Assembly: GCF_022558445.1 (NCBI RefSeq)
Contig: NZ_CP054699.1
Span: 2,064,001 to 2,128,000 of the forward strand
DNA from: Candidatus Contubernalis alkalaceticus
GTDB lineage: Bacteria; Bacillota; Dethiobacteria; SKNC01
Reading direction: 5' to 3'
DNA: 64,000 nucleotides
In this document: piece after piece, positions 35,739 through 45,321 of the stretch
How the letters are laid out: every line of letters begins with the position of its first letter
How positions within the stretch are numbered: position 1 is the stretch's first letter
Notes under the pieces: generated by a model
What the model was told of the DNA's origin: nothing
Databases searched by the model: none
What the model saw: the letters and a program-made list of their open reading frames with translations, nothing else
Program-made: the position numbers and the translations under genes

Positions 35739-35877
35739 ATTATGTCCTCCTAAAAGAGGTAGTTACAGTAAAATAATAATATAAATCCTATTATTTCCTA
35801 TTATTTATATGTTAATTCGTCAATGCAGTTAAAAACTCCTGCCCAAAACATGTCGAATCATATATCTTATTCATATT

Positions 35878-36489
35878 TTACAGGCCTTTTAGGTGACATG
35901 TATCGTTAAAAAGAATAACATAAGGCTGTTTTTCGTAGTATTGGAGAATACTCAAAGAGACGGGAGAAATAACCAGGCTGGATAGATGGGAAAGGTTCAT
36001 ATGTAGGGCCTTGGCAATAATGATTTTTATGGGGCCGCCATGGGAAACCAGCAGAATTTTTTCATCTTTCTTTACCAGGACAGTATCTAAAAAATTAATA
36101 ACTCTATTTTTTACGTCAACCATAGATTCCCCCCCGGGAACAGGATAATTTACCGGATCCCGGAGCCAGGATTTATAATATTCCCTTTCCTGGCCGGTGA
36201 TTTCTTGCAAGTTCTTTCCTTCCCAGCTGCCAAAGCTGACCTCCCTAAGTTTTTCAGTCCTAATGACTTCATTTTCCCTTCCTTCAGCAACAATTTCTGC
36301 AGTTTTCACCGCCCGGCTTAAATCACTGCAGTAAATAGAATCAAAATCAACCTTTATCAAACTTTCCGCCGCCCTTTTGGCCTGCAGCATACCCTTTGGG
36401 CTCAAATCTATGTCTTTCTGCCCCTGAAGGCGCCACTGGTCATTCCACAGGGTTTGACCATGTCTCAGCAGATAAATAGTCTTAAGCAT
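35878..36489 (-). CDS. cobC: CobC-like histidine phosphatase (alpha-ribazole phosphatase)
   Basis: The 203-residue protein is a phosphoglycerate-mutase-type phosphatase with the phosphohistidine motif LLRHGQTLWN near residue 8, the conserved Glu region, and VSHGGPIKI near residue 150. CobC removes a phosphate from alpha-ribazole phosphate or from adenosylcobalamin 5'-phosphate in nucleotide-loop assembly. Being last in the cobalamin gene run supports CobC over a generic phosphatase. ATG 36489 behind GGTGGG is preferred to ATG 36528. Confidence 0.8.
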   Translation of the reverse strand: MLKTIYLLRHGQTLWNDQWRLQGQKDIDLSPKGMLQAKRAAESLIKVDFDSIYCSDLSRAVKTAEIVAEGRENEVIRTEKLREVSFGSWEGKNLQEITGQEREYYKSWLRDPVNYPVPGGESMVDVKNRVINFLDTVLVKKDEKILLVSHGGPIKIIIAKALHMNLSHLSSLVISPVSLSILQYYEKQPYVILFNDTCHLKGL

Positions 36490-36553
36490 TGATCCCACCA
36501 CTCTCTTTGAAAGAATTAACGCCCACAAGAGTTTTCCCTCGGGGTATTTGTTT

Positions 36554-37642
36554 CTATCCCTGACTGATAACCTCCTGCAGAGCCCTGACTAAATTCCGAT
36601 TCTCTTCCCTTTTTCTTACGGCTACCCGTATAAAATGGGAATCTAAGTTGGGATAATTTGAGCAGTCCCGGATCAATACCCCCTTTTGAGCTAGAGTCTC
36701 CCTAAGTCCTCCTGAAGTAAGGTTTTTTTGGGTTAGCTGGACAAAAATATAGTTTACCGAAGGGCAATAAGGTTTTAGCCCCTTAATTTTCTTCAGTTCT
36801 TGGTACAAATATTCCTTTTCTATGTCTACATACTTCCGACTTTTCTGAATATATTCTTCATCCAACAAACTTTCTTTTCCTGCTGTCTGTGCCAGGCTAT
36901 TTACATTCCAAGGGTCTTTAGCCAAATGCATTTTTTTTATGATCTCTCCCGGTCCCACACCCCACCCCAACCGCAGCCCCGGTATAGCAAAAAATTTAGT
37001 CATAGACCGTAATATAAACACGTTATCTAAATACTCCTTTTCAAAAAGAAAGGAATATTTCTTTTCATCCTTCAAGAAATCCATAAAAGCTTCATCCAGC
37101 ACCATAAAAAGGTTATTCCTTTGAGCAATGTCAACAATCTCCCTTACCTGTTCCCTATCCCACAAAGTTCCAGTAGGATTGTTGGGATTACATAAAAAAA
37201 GCACATCGTTTTTAACAGCTTGCTTTTTCAACTGCTCAAGGGGAAAGGAAAACTCATCTTCTTTATTCAATTTCAAAAAATGCACTTCACTGCCCACACT
37301 CATGGCTGCAAACTGGTATTCAATAAAGGTAGGTGCCGGAATTAATACATTACAGGGTTGGAGTACTTTCATTAAAATAAAAATGAGTTCACTGGCTCCA
37401 TTTCCAAAAATGAGGTTTTCATTATTAAGGGGGTAAAATTTTTTTAAAGCCTCCCGTAATTCCCAGCATTCCGGATCCGGATAATTGATTATTTGCCATA
37501 AACTTTCTTTTATCTTCCCCACTGCTTTAGAGGAAGGCCCCAGGGGATTAATGTTCGCACTAAAATCAATCAGTTCCTCTTTACTCAAGCCCAACTTTTT
37601 CCCCATTTTTTCTACGTCTCCACCATGAATTCTATTGGTCAT
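36554..37642 (-). CDS. cobD: CobD, threonine-phosphate decarboxylase
   Basis: This PLP enzyme makes (R)-1-aminopropan-2-yl phosphate, the linker of cobalamin. The protein (about 362 residues) is a class I/II aminotransferase fold similar to HisC. It has FGNGASELIF, FLCNPNNPTG, VLDEAFMDF and the PLP lysine in SMTKFFAIPGLRLGW. The cobalamin context (cobS, cbiB, cobU next door) favours CobD over histidinol-phosphate aminotransferase. ATG 37642 is preferred to ATG 37651 by spacing from AAAGG. Confidence 0.93.
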   Translation of the reverse strand: MTNRIHGGDVEKMGKKLGLSKEELIDFSANINPLGPSSKAVGKIKESLWQIINYPDPECWELREALKKFYPLNNENLIFGNGASELIFILMKVLQPCNVLIPAPTFIEYQFAAMSVGSEVHFLKLNKEDEFSFPLEQLKKQAVKNDVLFLCNPNNPTGTLWDREQVREIVDIAQRNNLFMVLDEAFMDFLKDEKKYSFLFEKEYLDNVFILRSMTKFFAIPGLRLGWGVGPGEIIKKMHLAKDPWNVNSLAQTAGKESLLDEEYIQKSRKYVDIEKEYLYQELKKIKGLKPYCPSVNYIFVQLTQKNLTSGGLRETLAQKGVLIRDCSNYPNLDSHFIRVAVRKREENRNLVRALQEVISQG

Positions 37643-37667
37643 ACCCTTCATCCTTTAATGTTATTTT

Positions 37668-38402
37668 TTAGAAAAGCAGCATAACTGTTAAAACCAGCAC
37701 GTCTGCCATTTCTATAGTGGCTCCCAAAGTATCCCCTGTGATTCCCCCAATCTTTCTTTTAAGATAACCATTCCATAAAAAAAGAAAGAGAATTAAAACT
37801 GCAGAAATACTAAAAACCCTAAACCCAATAACTGGAAACACTAAAAGCAAGCTGAAAGCCGTAGTTACTAAAACTTGTTTCCAACCCACTCCGTCTATCA
37901 TTACCTTCCCCAGACCGTAGCCCTCCCGAGCATAATCCCCCATAGGCATAGAAACTACAACAGCCAACCGGGATAAAATAGGCATTACCAGTAAAACATC
38001 TGGGAAAACGTGTATACTAAGATTTTGTAAAAAACTCAACTTAACAATTAATAAAATAATTGCACCTAAAACCCCAAAAGCACCTACCCTGCTGTCCTTC
38101 ATGATTTCCAGGGCTCTTTCCTTTTCCGCACCACTTCCCAGGGCATCCATAGTATCCATAAAACCATCCATGTGCAGGCCTCCCGTAAGAAAAACCAGGG
38201 AGGCCAATATCACTGTGGGTATAACCCCTGAAGGCATTACCCCGCTTACCAGTTGGTTTATAAAAAACAAAATTATACCGATAATCAACCCGATAAGAGG
38301 ATAAAAATAAATAGATTTTAAAAGTTCATCCTCCTCTATGCTGCCTTTCACGGTAACTGGTATACGGGTTAAAAACTGCATAGCAATCAAAAATGCTTTC
38401 AT
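37668..38402 (-). CDS. cobS: CobS, adenosylcobinamide-GDP ribazoletransferase
   Basis: This membrane enzyme joins adenosylcobinamide-GDP with alpha-ribazole (phosphate). The 244-residue protein has the family start FLIAMQFLTRIPV, the acidic active-site motif MDGFMDTMDALGSG, RVGAFGVLGA, and several membrane helices. ATG 38402 has GAGG upstream; ATG 38432 would add ten unlikely residues. Confidence 0.95.
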   Translation of the reverse strand: MKAFLIAMQFLTRIPVTVKGSIEEDELLKSIYFYPLIGLIIGIILFFINQLVSGVMPSGVIPTVILASLVFLTGGLHMDGFMDTMDALGSGAEKERALEIMKDSRVGAFGVLGAIILLIVKLSFLQNLSIHVFPDVLLVMPILSRLAVVVSMPMGDYAREGYGLGKVMIDGVGWKQVLVTTAFSLLLVFPVIGFRVFSISAVLILFLFLWNGYLKRKIGGITGDTLGATIEMADVLVLTVMLLF

Positions 38403-38481
38403 GGAATCGCCTCTTTCCTTTTTCAAGTACATTACTTAAATATTATCTGTAAAGCTTAGGACCAAAAGGTTCCACATGTCT

Positions 38482-39426
38482 TTAATTAATTAATATTTTT
38501 ATGATTATTCCTACGGCCAACGTTATGAATGAAGTGAGATACATAAGTCTTACGGAATAAAGAATATCCCGGGGTTCAATATCCCGGGTCTTAATACCTA
38601 TAACAGGTCTTTTGGAGGGAACCCCCAGATAAAAGTTGGTTCCTCCCAGCTGAATTCCCAGGACTCCTGCGGTAACCGCCTCGGAATATCCGCTATTAGG
38701 ACTGGGATGATTCCGGGAATCCGTCAGCAGAACCTTCCATCCCCTTTTCCAATTATATCTTAAAAGCAGGGAGCAAAAAAGCATGAACATCGCAGTCAAC
38801 CTGGCCGGTATATAATTCACCAAGTCATCTAATTTTGCCGCAAATCTTCCAAAATATGCATACCGTTGATTGTTATACCCTATCATAGAATCCATAGTAT
38901 TGATGGCTTTATAAAGCAAAGCCAAAGGCAGCCCGCCTAAAAGAGCATAAAATAAAGGCGCTGTAACCCCATCCACAGTATTTTCAGCAACAGTTTCCAC
39001 CGCCGCCCGGGCAACTTCTATTTCAGAAAGGTTTTCCGTATCTCTACCAACAATCTCACCGGTTTTTTTTCGGGCATTTTGAATGCTGTTTTTTTCCAAA
39101 CTCTTCAATATATCCAATCCTGCCTGTCCCAATCCTTTCACCGCTAAAGTTGAAGCCAGAAACCATATGTATACTAAAGAATAAAGATAAGGATCTATAA
39201 ATCGAGAAGTGCACAAAATTACTCCAATACTTCCCAGGGTAAAAATCATTACTACGAGTGCCAGCAGAAAACCCCGATAGTATAATATTCGGGGAGATAA
39301 ATTTTCATTATAAAGTTTATTCTCAAGAAAAATAATAAATTTACCTATAATTACCACCGGATGAGGAATCCACCTGGGGTCTCCAACCACCAGGTCAACA
39401 CAATATGCGATTATAAGCAGTTCCAT
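38482..39426 (-). CDS. cbiB: CbiB, adenosylcobinamide-phosphate synthase
   Basis: CbiB attaches the aminopropanol linker to the corrin ring at the membrane. The 315-residue protein begins ELLIIAYCVDLVVGDPRWIPHPV, the family signature, and has AENTVDGVTAPLFYALLGGLPLALLYKAINTMDSM and NHPSPNSGYSEA later, with about five membrane helices. ATG 39426 is preferred because GGAGG lies upstream and the longer frame would overlap cobU. Confidence 0.95.
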   Translation of the reverse strand: MELLIIAYCVDLVVGDPRWIPHPVVIIGKFIIFLENKLYNENLSPRILYYRGFLLALVVMIFTLGSIGVILCTSRFIDPYLYSLVYIWFLASTLAVKGLGQAGLDILKSLEKNSIQNARKKTGEIVGRDTENLSEIEVARAAVETVAENTVDGVTAPLFYALLGGLPLALLYKAINTMDSMIGYNNQRYAYFGRFAAKLDDLVNYIPARLTAMFMLFCSLLLRYNWKRGWKVLLTDSRNHPSPNSGYSEAVTAGVLGIQLGGTNFYLGVPSKRPVIGIKTRDIEPRDILYSVRLMYLTSFITLAVGIIIKILIN

Positions 39427-39469
39427 ATTAGCAAATCCTCCGCCGTCATTAGTATGGTTATGATGGGCT

Positions 39470-40048
39470 TTAAGTATTTCCTTTAATTTTTTGAGAAATC
39501 CCACTAACCAGGAAGTAAACCTCATCTGCAGCTGCTGCTACCATCTGATTTGCTTTTCCCACCACATCTCTGAAAATGCGCCCTAAGGGGTATTCGGGAA
39601 CCAGTCCCATGCCCAATTCATTGGATACCACGATAATACTGAATTCCTGTTTTTTTTGCTCCAGTTTTAGAGCCAAAATCCTGGCTTCTTCAAGTAGTTC
39701 CCGCTCCAATCTCTTAACCTCTTCTCCACCAGGCTCTTCTTCTCCCAGTCTTTCCATTAAAAGATTGGTAGTCCAAAAAGTAAGACAGTCCAAGAGAACT
39801 ACCTCAGTTCCTTGGGGAATACGGTCTAAAGCAGCAGCAACTTCTCTGCTCTCCTCCAAAGTTTGCCAGCTAGCAGGCCTGGCCGCCTGGTGATCCTTTA
39901 TTCTTTCCACCATTTCTAAGTCTTTTGCCTCGGCAGTAGCCAAATAAACCACCTTTTCACTGAGTTCTTTAGCCAGTTTCTCTGCATATATGCTTTTTCC
40001 ACTTCTGGCACCTCCGGTAACCAGTACCAATTTGTTTTGAGCCTTCAT
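39470..40048 (-). CDS. cobU: CobU, adenosylcobinamide kinase / guanylyltransferase
   Basis: CobU phosphorylates adenosylcobinamide and then forms the GDP derivative for CobS. The 192-residue protein has the P-loop TGGARSGKSIYAE near residue 11, HQAARPASWQTLEE with the guanylated histidine, LLDCLTFW, and SNELGMGLVPEYPLGR. It starts at ATG 40048 behind GGGGTG. Confidence 0.96.
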   Translation of the reverse strand: MKAQNKLVLVTGGARSGKSIYAEKLAKELSEKVVYLATAEAKDLEMVERIKDHQAARPASWQTLEESREVAAALDRIPQGTEVVLLDCLTFWTTNLLMERLGEEEPGGEEVKRLERELLEEARILALKLEQKKQEFSIIVVSNELGMGLVPEYPLGRIFRDVVGKANQMVAAAADEVYFLVSGISQKIKGNT

Positions 40049-40124
40049 TTTCCCACACCCCTTTAAAGTTGGAGCCTGTCAAGCCTGTCAAGGGCAATCT
40101 TGACAAACCACATGCTCACCCTCA

Positions 40125-41501
40125 CTACTTAACATGATATTTATTCCTATAATATTCGGTACAGGCTTCAACAAACCTTTGTGCAATTAGAGGATTGCTG
40201 TAAAAATGTAGATGTGCATAAGAACCCAGGACGTTTTTGTAGAGGAGGCCATCTTTCCGGTTCCCTTTGTTAGGGAAACTGTAAACATAATCCGTCAAAC
40301 CCTCCCGGGTGATATCAGACCAGTGAAACTCATGTCCCCGGGTTTCTTCTCCTTGATGGGTTAAAAAATTATCCACCTGAGTTTTTGCCAGCACATATCC
40401 CAGGGCCTGCCTTTTTTCAGTCATTACTGCATCACAGTCAAATATTGCAGTTAATGGATAGAACCTGCCCTGAAAATCTTTTATTCCCCGGGTTAAATAC
40501 ATAAAACCACCGCATTCACCATAAACAGGCATTCCCCTCTGAGCAGCTTGCTTAACACTTTTAACCATAGATTCATTTTCTGAAAGCTGCTTTGCAAAGA
40601 CTTCAGGGAAACCTCCTCCAATATATAATCCGTGACAATTATGAGGAAGCTTTTTGTCTTTCAATAGATTTACTTCCATAATGGATGCTCCCTGGGATCC
40701 CAACAATTCCAAATTCTCTGGATAATAAAAGGTGAATGAATCGTCCCTGGCCACAGCCAAGTTACAGCGGGCACTTTGAAACGTTTTGGGAAGAGTGGTA
40801 TTTTGCGGAATGGGAGCTTTAGGGAAGCTGTCGCAAATTTTAATTATTTCCTCGAGATTTAAACATCTTTCTACCATGGCTGCCCAGTAATTTAAAAATT
40901 CGTCTAATGAGCTCATCTCCGACGTTGGCACTAAACCCAGGTGCCTTTCCGGTAGAAGCATCTCCAATTCCCGGGGAAAATAACCCAAAACCGGTATATT
41001 TAAAGGCTCCACCGATTTTTTCAATAAATCATAATGCCTGTTCCCACCCAAACGGTTAAATATTAAACCGGCTATGGGAACCTTCTGGTCCAAAGTTTTA
41101 AAACCCAAAGCCACTGCCGCCGCACTACGGGCCATCTTTGCCCCATCTATGATTAAAAAGACCGGTGAATTAGTAATCTTAGCGATATGGGCTGTGCTTC
41201 CCTCCTCTCGATCAGCAGCATATCCATCGTAAAGACCCATGACCCCTTCTATTACGCCAACTCCTCCCCGAGGTATGTTGCGGGATAATACTTCCTGTAC
41301 CTGCCCAGGGGTCAGCATCCAGCCATCCAGATTTCGGGTCTGCCTATCAGAGGCATGAGTATGATAACCCGGATCAATATAATCGGGCCCCACCTTAAAG
41401 GGCTGAACCTCTAACCCTCTCACTTTAAGAGCTTTTATAATACCGGCTGTAATGGTTGTTTTCCCGACCCCACTGTGGGTTCCGGCTACAATAAACCTCA
41501 T
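40125..41501 (-). CDS. cbiA: CbiA, cobyrinate a,c-diamide synthase
   Basis: CbiA amidates the a and c carboxylates of (cobalt-)cobyrinic acid with glutamine and ATP. The 458-residue protein has an N-terminal dethiobiotin-synthetase-like ATPase (GTHSGVGKTTITAGI at residue 7) and a C-terminal glutamine amidotransferase domain with the nucleophile in YGECGGFMYLTRG and the histidine region LGSYAHLHFYSNP. It starts at ATG 41501 behind AAGGAGG. A tandem 9-base repeat lies after its stop codon. Confidence 0.96.
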   Translation of the reverse strand: MRFIVAGTHSGVGKTTITAGIIKALKVRGLEVQPFKVGPDYIDPGYHTHASDRQTRNLDGWMLTPGQVQEVLSRNIPRGGVGVIEGVMGLYDGYAADREEGSTAHIAKITNSPVFLIIDGAKMARSAAAVALGFKTLDQKVPIAGLIFNRLGGNRHYDLLKKSVEPLNIPVLGYFPRELEMLLPERHLGLVPTSEMSSLDEFLNYWAAMVERCLNLEEIIKICDSFPKAPIPQNTTLPKTFQSARCNLAVARDDSFTFYYPENLELLGSQGASIMEVNLLKDKKLPHNCHGLYIGGGFPEVFAKQLSENESMVKSVKQAAQRGMPVYGECGGFMYLTRGIKDFQGRFYPLTAIFDCDAVMTEKRQALGYVLAKTQVDNFLTHQGEETRGHEFHWSDITREGLTDYVYSFPNKGNRKDGLLYKNVLGSYAHLHFYSNPLIAQRFVEACTEYYRNKYHVK

Positions 41502-41625
41502 GCTTAAAAAGCCTCCTTAGTTAAGTGCTGCCTTTATCTGGCAGGCACCCCCTTATAAGCATCAATTTAAAAATAAATGTCTTAAAGCCATCTGCTTCTC
41601 ATCACACCGCTGCTCCTATCAATGT

Positions 41626-42252
41626 CTACCCGTCAGCCAACTTTAATAAAGCGTTAGTTATAGATACAGCCACCGGACTTCCCCCTTTTACCCCTTTCAG
41701 GGTAATATAGGGGATTTCCTGCTGCATTTCCAGGGCTTCTTTTGCTTCAGCAGAACCAACAAAACCCACGGGTACGCCTATAATAAAAGCTGGTTTTACT
41801 TCCTTTTTTTCGATGATGTCCAGCAGGGTAAATAAAGCCGTGGGAGCATTCCCTATGACAACAATATTCCCGTTTATTTTTTCTTTAGCCCAATGCATAG
41901 AAAAAGAAGCCCTGGTAATTTTTTCTTCTTCAGCACCCTTTATAACCTCCGGATGATGCATAAAACATTCCACCAATCCCCCCAGACGGCCCGTAATTTT
42001 CTTGTTGATTCCTACCCTGACCATTTCCACATCGGTAATTATATTTTTTCCTTCTTTTAAGATGTTCACCGCTGTTTTCACTGCCTGAGGGCTAAAAGCC
42101 ATAATTCCTGCATAGGTGGGGTCCCCGGTAGCATGGATAACCCTTTTTGTCACCTGCTTCTCTCCAAAGGGAATATTCATTCCCTGAAGGTGCTCTTCAA
42201 TAATAGCCATACTTTTTTCTTCAATTTTTAAAGGTTCATTAATGATGTCCAT
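41626..42252 (-). CDS. cbiC: CbiC, cobalt-precorrin-8 methylmutase
   Basis: CbiC moves the C11 methyl group to C12 to give cobyrinic acid. The protein (about 208 residues) has the catalytic histidine in VIHATGDPTYAGIM, VEMVRVGINKKITGRLGG, and IGVPVGFVGSAEAKEAL near the end. ATG 42252 is chosen, 8 bases after the cbiX stop codon; an ATG at 42285 would overlap cbiX. Confidence 0.95.
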   Translation of the reverse strand: MDIINEPLKIEEKSMAIIEEHLQGMNIPFGEKQVTKRVIHATGDPTYAGIMAFSPQAVKTAVNILKEGKNIITDVEMVRVGINKKITGRLGGLVECFMHHPEVIKGAEEEKITRASFSMHWAKEKINGNIVVIGNAPTALFTLLDIIEKKEVKPAFIIGVPVGFVGSAEAKEALEMQQEIPYITLKGVKGGSPVAVSITNALLKLADG

Positions 42253-42259
42253 AGTCACA

Positions 42260-42631
42260 TTATCCTTTCCTAACTTCTTGGACACGCTCTTTTACGATTT
42301 CTGCGATTCTCCGATCCATCCCCAAAGCCTCAGCGGCAAGTAATTTTAGAGAAGGATAGTTTTTCTTTTCCTGCTCTATAATTTCAGGAATATCTTCACT
42401 GATATGTATGCCGTTAAATAAGAATACCGGAACTATGGTAACCTCTTGAACCCCTGCTTCCACCTGTTCCTTAATGGCCTCTTGAAGAGTGGGATTACTA
42501 AACTGTAAAAAAGCGTAGTTTACTTTATCAGTTCCGAAATCCCCCTTAACCATTTCCATTAACTGTTCAATTACTTCGTTGGCACCATTCTTTCGACTGC
42601 CGTGTGCTAATAGTATTATCCCTGAATTCAT
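42260..42631 (-). CDS. cbiX: CbiX, short-form sirohydrochlorin cobaltochelatase
   Basis: CbiX inserts cobalt into sirohydrochlorin, committing it to cobalamin. The 123-residue protein has one chelatase domain: ILLAHGSRKNGANEVI with the metal-binding histidine, and VPVFLFNGIHISEDIPEII with the second. At this length it is the short form (CbiXS), which should act as a homodimer, unlike the double-length bacterial CbiXL. It starts at ATG 42631 behind AGGAGG, inside the cbi operon. Confidence 0.93.
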   Translation of the reverse strand: MNSGIILLAHGSRKNGANEVIEQLMEMVKGDFGTDKVNYAFLQFSNPTLQEAIKEQVEAGVQEVTIVPVFLFNGIHISEDIPEIIEQEKKNYPSLKLLAAEALGMDRRIAEIVKERVQEVRKG

Positions 42632-42649
42632 TTTAGTTAAACCTCCTAA

Positions 42650-43426
42650 TTATTTTTCATTATTAATAATCTGCTCTATTAATTTATTCATTTGATGGTA
42701 AACATTTTTTCCGTAATCCAGATTCGGTCTCTGAATAAAAATAACCGGAATATTTAATTCCAAAGCAGCTTCAATCTTAGTTAATGTTCCCCCGGTGGTG
42801 CCGCCGTCTTTAGTAACCAATACACTGGCCTGGTAAAATTTAAATAACTCCTTATTCAAATCCTTACTACCGGTTCCCTGTAACGCAACAATCTGTGAAG
42901 GCTGCAGTCCATTTTCCCGACAGGCTTTCAAAGATGATTCCAGAGGCAAAACCCTGGCTACAATATTCTTTTCTTGCTTTTCGGCTGTAGAAACAAAAGG
43001 TTGAAGGTTTCTAACCCCAATGGTTAAAAAGATTACTCTGCCAAAACCAACCGCTTCCTCCGCTGCCTGCTGAAAACCATCTGTTCTTTTAATCAAATTA
43101 TTTTCAGGAAGAATCAAAGGAGAACGTTCATACCTTAAATAAACCACACCCTGTTCCCGGGCTGCATCCATAGCATGTTTGCTAATTTCCAACGCAAAGG
43201 GATGGCTTGCATCTATAATTTTGGTTATGGATTTTTCCTCTATCAATTGGCTTAGCCCTGTTTTGTCCAAAGAGCCTTTTACGGCTTCAAAGTTTGAGTC
43301 TCCCTCACCATTTAACAGATTTATTCCATAATCCGTTAGAGAGGTAGCAATCAGTTTTAGTCCGGTCCCTTTCAAACGGTGAAAAAGCACTCTTCCCTCA
43401 GTAGTCCCTGCTATTAACAGTAACAA
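42650..43426 (-). CDS. cbiJ: CbiJ, cobalt-precorrin-6A reductase
   Basis: CbiJ reduces cobalt-precorrin-6A to 6B with a nicotinamide cofactor. The 258-residue protein has the family start LLLIAGTTEGRVL, DASHPFALEISKHAMDAA, YLRYERSP, IFLTIGVRNLQPF and VTKDGGTTGGTLTKIEAA. The start is probably TTG 43426, with GGAGGGG a little further upstream than usual. It lies between cbiX and cbiH. Confidence 0.94.
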   Translation of the reverse strand: MLLLIAGTTEGRVLFHRLKGTGLKLIATSLTDYGINLLNGEGDSNFEAVKGSLDKTGLSQLIEEKSITKIIDASHPFALEISKHAMDAAREQGVVYLRYERSPLILPENNLIKRTDGFQQAAEEAVGFGRVIFLTIGVRNLQPFVSTAEKQEKNIVARVLPLESSLKACRENGLQPSQIVALQGTGSKDLNKELFKFYQASVLVTKDGGTTGGTLTKIEAALELNIPVIFIQRPNLDYGKNVYHQMNKLIEQIINNEK

Positions 43427-43495
43427 TTTAGTAGGCTCCCCTCCTTTTTATACAGCCTGTTAGAATCTGTTATAATCTAAAATGAACTCAATGTG

Positions 43496-44266
43496 TTATG
43501 GGAGGTTGTAACCCCGTGGGGTAATCATCTGATTGCCCTGTTGGTAAGTCTTAGAATTTCCTACTACCACCGTGGTAAACATGTCAATGTCCTGCTTCAA
43601 CATATTATCCAAATTGCTAATTGTAACCTCTTGGCCATCTCTATATAGATTTTTCACAATGCCTACCGGTGTTTTTGGGTCTTTATGCAAAAGAAATATT
43701 TCTCTAGCTTTGATTATTTGTTTTTTCCGTTTTTTACTGGCAGGATTATATAAAATTACAATGAAGTCCCCGGCCGCTGCAGCCTCCAACCGCTTTTCTA
43801 TAACCTCCCAGGGGGTCAAAAGGTCGCTCAAACTGATGACGGTAAAATCATGCATTAGGGGGGCCCCCAGGACTGCCGCAGCAGCATTGGCCGCTGTAAC
43901 TCCAGGGACTACCTCCACCTGAATTCCATGGGGCGATGAAAGCTCTAATACCAGTCCCGCCATACCATATACACCAGGGTCACCGCTGCTTACCACCACT
44001 ACCTTTTTCCCCTGCAGGGCCATTTCTACCGCCTTTTGGCACCGATCCACCTCTTTCATCATCCCCGAAGAAATGGCCTCTTTCCCCTCCAAATAGGCAG
44101 GTATCAATTCCAAGTAGGTGGAGTAGCCTATTATCACTTGAGCTTCGGTTAGGGCCTGGTGAGCCTTAAAGGTAAGCTGAGACAAATCTCCCGGTCCTAT
44201 TCCCACCACCTGTATAGTACCCGGGCCGCCGCTGTGGTCATGCCCTGATTTTTTTTCTTCTTCCAC
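43496..44266 (-). CDS. cbiH: CbiH, cobalt-precorrin-3B C17-methyltransferase
   Basis: CbiH methylates C17 and contracts the macrocycle. The 256-residue protein is a tetrapyrrole (class III) methylase with VGIGPGDLSQLT, SSGDPGVYGMAG and EVVPGVTAANAAAAVLGAPLMHDF. GTG 44266 is chosen, with GGGAGG just upstream; it overlaps the end of cbiG by 70 bp. A short Glu/Lys/His-rich lead (about residues 2-15) precedes the domain. Confidence 0.94.
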   Translation of the reverse strand: MEEEKKSGHDHSGGPGTIQVVGIGPGDLSQLTFKAHQALTEAQVIIGYSTYLELIPAYLEGKEAISSGMMKEVDRCQKAVEMALQGKKVVVVSSGDPGVYGMAGLVLELSSPHGIQVEVVPGVTAANAAAAVLGAPLMHDFTVISLSDLLTPWEVIEKRLEAAAAGDFIVILYNPASKKRKKQIIKAREIFLLHKDPKTPVGIVKNLYRDGQEVTISNLDNMLKQDIDMFTTVVVGNSKTYQQGNQMITPRGYNLP

Positions 44267-45321
44267 AATAGTTCCTCCCTTCCTGCTCCAAATAATGCCG
44301 CCGGCTCGCAGACACAACCAACACCCGTAATTTTTTCAACAAATTTGGACCGACTGACTTCGACTTTTACATTTTTTATCTGTTCTTCAGTCAAAAATTC
44401 TGTATGAACTTTCAATCTACGGGCAGCTTCCAGCAGCCCCTCTTCATTGTTTTTAATATCTATGGAAACAATTTTCTTTAAACAAAGAGGACTGATGCCT
44501 TCCTCCTGAAAACACCTTTGGATAAAGGAGATCAGGTCCTCTTGGCTGGTGCCCCTTTTACATCCCACTCCTAAAACAATATTTTGGGGCCGGGCCAGGA
44601 TAGTATTATTGTCTGTAACAGGTTCTAAAAATAAGGTATTTGAGATAATCAGGCAGGGAGAACCCGAAACTTTCTCCCTGGTTCCCTTTTCTCCTTGACA
44701 AACTGGAACTTCATAGGGATAAGGACCTTCAAAGGTTTCATCATCCTCAGTAAATATGGGAGGGACCTGAATATCTCCATCAACAAAAACTTTTATCCGA
44801 AGGCCATCTGCCAGAGCCCAGTTAATTCTTTTAATATTCTCTCTAGGCTCCAGCACCAACTTCCAATCCCGGGCCAGCATTTCTACTGCCGGCTTGTTAC
44901 AAACATCAGTGGCCGTGGTCACGACCGCCTGAGCCCCAATTTTTTGGGCTATTTCCCCGGCCAAGGCATTAGCTCCCCCCAAGTGCCCCGAAAGCAGACT
45001 AACAGCAAATTCGCCTTGCTCATCCAGTACCACCACCGCCGGGTCTTCATATTTATCCTTTAAAAGTGAAGCCAACGTCCGTACTACAATCCCTGCAGCC
45101 ATAATACATACCAGTGCCCGGTATTTTTTAAACAAAAAACAAAATGTTTCTTTGAAGGAACCCTTATAATAAGTCCTGCCCTTTTGAGTTTTTGTCCCAC
45201 TGTTCTCAGACTTTAATTTCTCCGGGAGAAATAAATCAACCTCACCTTCAGTATAAGACCTTTGAATTCTAACAGCGGTTAACTCTCCCCCCCGGGTAAG
45301 GGCAAGGACTGCTATTTTCAA
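44197..45321 (-). CDS. cbiG: CbiG, cobalt-precorrin-5A hydrolase
   Basis: CbiG opens the delta-lactone of cobalt-precorrin-5A and releases acetaldehyde. The 374-residue protein has the N- and central CbiG domains (IAVLALTRGGELTAVRI; DEQGEFAVSLLSGHLGGANALA; VTTATDV) and the CbiG C-terminal domain (VLGVGCKRGTSQEDLISFI). Its ATG overlaps the cbiF stop codon by four bases (ATGA), and its 3' end overlaps cbiH, so the three are translationally coupled. Confidence 0.95.
   Translation of the reverse strand: MKIAVLALTRGGELTAVRIQRSYTEGEVDLFLPEKLKSENSGTKTQKGRTYYKGSFKETFCFLFKKYRALVCIMAAGIVVRTLASLLKDKYEDPAVVVLDEQGEFAVSLLSGHLGGANALAGEIAQKIGAQAVVTTATDVCNKPAVEMLARDWKLVLEPRENIKRINWALADGLRIKVFVDGDIQVPPIFTEDDETFEGPYPYEVPVCQGEKGTREKVSGSPCLIISNTLFLEPVTDNNTILARPQNIVLGVGCKRGTSQEDLISFIQRCFQEEGISPLCLKKIVSIDIKNNEEGLLEAARRLKVHTEFLTEEQIKNVKVEVSRSKFVEKITGVGCVCEPAALFGAGREELLWKKKKNQGMTTAAARVLYRWWE

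Noticed and set aside
40075-40092. Tandem CCTGTCAAG repeat after cbiA
   Set aside because: Only two units; too short to call a repeat array or CRISPR.
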